DNA of 64,000 nucleotides from Eubacterium sp. (GTDB lineage: Bacteria > Bacillota > Clostridia > Oscillospirales > Acutalibacteraceae): positions 129,001 through 193,000 of the forward strand of contig JARHZA010000002.1 in assembly GCA_029258375.1 (NCBI GenBank). The letters are read 5' to 3'. The notes beneath the pieces are model-generated. The model saw only the letters and a program-made list of their open reading frames with translations, had not been told where the DNA came from and made no database searches. The position numbers were made by a program, and so were the translations under genes. Shown here in pieces: positions 61,973-64,000 of the stretch (positions are counted from its first letter, which is position 1; each line of letters opens with the position of its first letter).

Positions 61973-63013
61973 ATGAGTGATATAATTAACGAAAAAGAAT
62001 ATTTTATATATCTTTTATCATGCCATTTGAATGGTTTAACTCCTAAAGGCGAAAAAAATATAAATTGGAACTTGATTTATGAATTGGCAAAAAAGCATAG
62101 TGTTGTATCTATGATTGCACACGTAATAAAAGATTTGCCAAGGCATTTTTGGCCAGAAGATAAAATTCTTTCTAAATTTAATAAAGAATTAGAATCAACT
62201 GTGCAAAAATATGAGTTCAAAATGAAAACACTTTTTACTTTTATTACTGCCCTTAGTAATGCAAAAATATCACATCTTTTACTAAAAGGTGCTATTTTAA
62301 GAAATCTTTATCCTTCTCCTGAACTTCGTATTAGCAGTGATACTGATGTAATCGTTAAGCCTTCTGAGTTTTTTGAAGCTTTAGATTCATTAAAAGATAA
62401 AGGTTTTAGTGTTGATTTGGTTGAAAATAATGTGGCAACAATTAAGTGTGGCACAGAAACATTTGAACTTAACACAGAACTGGAAAATATAAATATTCAA
62501 AGCAAGATTTATTTTTCTACACCTTTTGATGATATAAGTGAAAAAAGTGGTTATACATATAAATTAAAACCAATTTATCATTTGCTTTATGTTATTACAC
62601 ATATTGCACATCACCTTGCAATTGGTGGCGTAGGAGTTAAAATGATTATGGATATTGATGCAATTATTCGTAATTATCCAGAAATAAATATAGATCATTT
62701 TCTTGAACTTTGTGATAATATTAAAATAAGAAAAACGGCTTCTGCACTTATTGCACTTTCAAAAAAATGGTTTAAAACACCTATTGCAATTGATTTTACT
62801 TTTGAAGATAAAGAAAATGAAATGTTTTTTGAAAACTTTTCAAATATTGTAATTTTAAGAAAATCTGCTAAAGATTATTTTGATGAGAAAGCTCAAAATG
62901 ATAAAAAAGCAAATAAATTAAAAATGTTTTTCAAAGGTTTTAAAAATAATTCTGAAAGTGATAATATACCTCAAATAAGATTAGATGTTTTAGAAGAACT
63001 TGAAATGAAATAA
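61973..63013 (+). CDS. Nucleotidyltransferase-fold protein (PF14907-like)
   Basis: The 346-residue protein carries the family pattern LLLKGAILRNLYPSPELRISSDTDVIV (ends at about 100 and 126), in which the SDTDV acidic pair is the likely metal site of a Pol-beta-type nucleotidyltransferase. YVITHIAHHL (about 206-215) and a helical C-terminus follow. Members are often encoded near capsule, teichoic acid or RiPP genes, but their reaction is unproven. The upstream TagH-like ATPase suggests a surface polymer link. AAAGGAG precedes the ATG. Confidence 0.82.
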   Translation: MSDIINEKEYFIYLLSCHLNGLTPKGEKNINWNLIYELAKKHSVVSMIAHVIKDLPRHFWPEDKILSKFNKELESTVQKYEFKMKTLFTFITALSNAKISHLLLKGAILRNLYPSPELRISSDTDVIVKPSEFFEALDSLKDKGFSVDLVENNVATIKCGTETFELNTELENINIQSKIYFSTPFDDISEKSGYTYKLKPIYHLLYVITHIAHHLAIGGVGVKMIMDIDAIIRNYPEINIDHFLELCDNIKIRKTASALIALSKKWFKTPIAIDFTFEDKENEMFFENFSNIVILRKSAKDYFDEKAQNDKKANKLKMFFKGFKNNSESDNIPQIRLDVLEELEMK

Positions 63014-63031
63014 AGTTAATAACAAAAATAT

Positions 63032-63067
63032 AAAGTCATCAACATATTGTTGGTGACTTTTTTTATT
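63032..63067 (+). terminator. Terminator after the nucleotidyltransferase gene
   Basis: AAAGTCA and TGACTTT with inner CAAC/GTTG form the stem, followed by TTTTATT. The 200 bp up to the next gene hold nothing further I can name. Confidence 0.85.
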
Positions 63068-63270
63068 GTTTTTAGTTAAATATATTTAATGAATATTGAG
63101 TTTGTTTTGCGATTAAATTTATATTAAATAGAAATCTTCATAAAAGTATTTAGCAAAATGACTAAAACATAAATAATAAATGTTAAAAATATATTTAAAA
63201 TGCTTGAAGTTATCTTTTTTATAAAGTAGAATGAAAAAAAGTAAGTGTTTTAATTTAAGGAGGCATTTTT

Positions 63271-64000
63271 ATGGAAAAACGTATTTATTCTTGTGCCACT
63301 GCTCATCTTGATACTATTTGGAATTGGGATTTTGAGCACACTGTTTCAACTTGTCTTTACAATACACTTTATAAAAATTTTAAACTATTTAAAAAGTACC
63401 CTGATTATAAATTTAATTTTGAGGGTTCTTATCGTTATGAATTATTTGAAGAATATTATCCAGAAGCATTTGAAATTTTAAAAAAGTATATTGAAGAGGG
63501 CAGGTGGAATGTTACCGGCAGCGCTTATGAAAATGGCGATGTTAACGTTCCATCTCCAGAAGCATTATTTAGAAATATACTTTATGGAAATAGCTATTTT
63601 TATAAAAAATTCGGTAAACGTAGCAAAGAAATCTATCTTCCAGACTGTTTTGGCTTTGGCTATGCTCTGCCATCTATAATTAATCATAGCAATCTTCTTG
63701 GATTTACAACACAAAAGTTAACTTGGGGTTCTGCTTATGGTACTCCGTTTGATATAGGTTATTGGCAGGGCGTAAATGGAAAATCGTGTTTTGCTTGCCT
63801 TAATCCAGATTCATATTCACTTTCATATAGAAATGTTCGAAATAAAAAAGATAATGTAAAAAAATTAAAAGAAAACGAAGAAAAATATAATTTGCCTTGG
63901 ACTTTTTCATTTCACGGCACTGGTGATCAAGGAGGTTCACCAAAAGAGTGTTCAGTAAAAGTGTTACAAAAAGAAATAAACGAAAATTATAAAAATGATG
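63271..64000 (+). CDS. Glycoside hydrolase family 38 alpha-mannosidase (partial, 3' end outside window)
   Basis: The frame opens with ATG 63271 behind AAGGAGG and stays open to the right edge (about 243 codons). The zinc-binding HLDTIWNWDFEHT near residue 12 and the nucleophile segment LPDCFGFGYALPSII (Asp about 124) are the GH38 hallmarks. These enzymes hydrolyse alpha-mannosides, for example from host or fungal N-glycans. There is no signal peptide, so it probably acts on imported oligosaccharides. The C-terminal domains are not in the window. Confidence 0.92.
   Translation, partial: MEKRIYSCATAHLDTIWNWDFEHTVSTCLYNTLYKNFKLFKKYPDYKFNFEGSYRYELFEEYYPEAFEILKKYIEEGRWNVTGSAYENGDVNVPSPEALFRNILYGNSYFYKKFGKRSKEIYLPDCFGFGYALPSIINHSNLLGFTTQKLTWGSAYGTPFDIGYWQGVNGKSCFACLNPDSYSLSYRNVRNKKDNVKKLKENEEKYNLPWTFSFHGTGDQGGSPKECSVKVLQKEINENYKND

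Overview
The window is AT-rich chromosomal DNA from an anaerobic low-GC Gram-positive bacterium, most likely a gut or rumen member of class Clostridia (Oscillospiraceae/Ruminococcaceae-like). The support is a GlgC+GlgD ADP-glucose pyrophosphorylase pair, the LL-diaminopimelate aminotransferase route, an [FeFe] hydrogenase with the maturase HydG, a desulfoferrodoxin, a Bce-type resistance module, a sortase-type SPNTG surface protein and strong AAGGAGG-type ribosome binding sites. I saw no phage, insertion sequence, CRISPR array or rRNA. Two tRNA genes are present.

Layout. 1-4.0 kb: glycogen genes glgB-glgC-glgD (minus). 4.3-9.2 kb: an ANTAR-domain regulator, dapF, dapL, purC, purB. 9.3-11.4 kb: TetR regulator and a group-B-like [FeFe] hydrogenase. 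11.7-14.7 kb: nadA-nadB-nadC. 15.4-18.0 kb: murA, a YycJ-like MBL hydrolase, rlmH. 18.1-19.8 kb: hydG behind a riboswitch-like leader. 19.8-26.3 kb: asnB, tRNA-Thr and tRNA-Tyr, a polyprenyl-phosphate glycosyltransferase divergent from a large GT-C-like membrane protein, a zinc-ribbon membrane protein and a YgjP-like peptidase. 26.5-31.5 kb: Bce-type two-component system, ABC transporter and lipoprotein. 31.6-43.0 kb: an iron/heme island. 43.2-53.5 kb: sodium symporter, GH18 lipoprotein, desulfoferrodoxin, YoaK-like protein, Na/phosphate transporter with a PhoPR-like pair, organophosphate-type MFS transporter and a phosphodiesterase. 53.9-59.0 kb: a TetR-controlled redox operon. 59.3-64 kb: ilvD, an orphan TagH-like ATPase, a PF14907-like nucleotidyltransferase and the start of a GH38 alpha-mannosidase.

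The most interesting part is the heme island. A surface NEAT protein, an Shp-like protein, an IsdE-like lipoprotein, a FecCD-type permease and an ATPase form a Shr-Shp-HtsABC-type heme relay. Just upstream lies a regulator with a DtxR-like N-terminus that has lost the usual metal ligands. Its C-terminal half reads as a NEAT domain, a heme-binding fold normally found outside the cell. A palindrome, GTTAGC-N4-GCTAAC, precedes three transcription units: the paired ABC transporters, the HMA-regulator pair and the surface heme operon. I infer an intracellular heme sensor made from a NEAT domain, with its own small regulon.

A second candidate system is the operon at 53.9-59.0 kb: TetR, a polytopic membrane protein, a phytoene-desaturase-like flavoprotein, a flavin/2Fe-2S reductase and a second polytopic membrane protein that looks like a distant paralogue of the first. 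It suggests a membrane-associated NAD(P)H-driven reductase for a hydrophobic substrate. A third is the hydG leader, where a hairpin-loop pairing and an intrinsic terminator are mutually exclusive.
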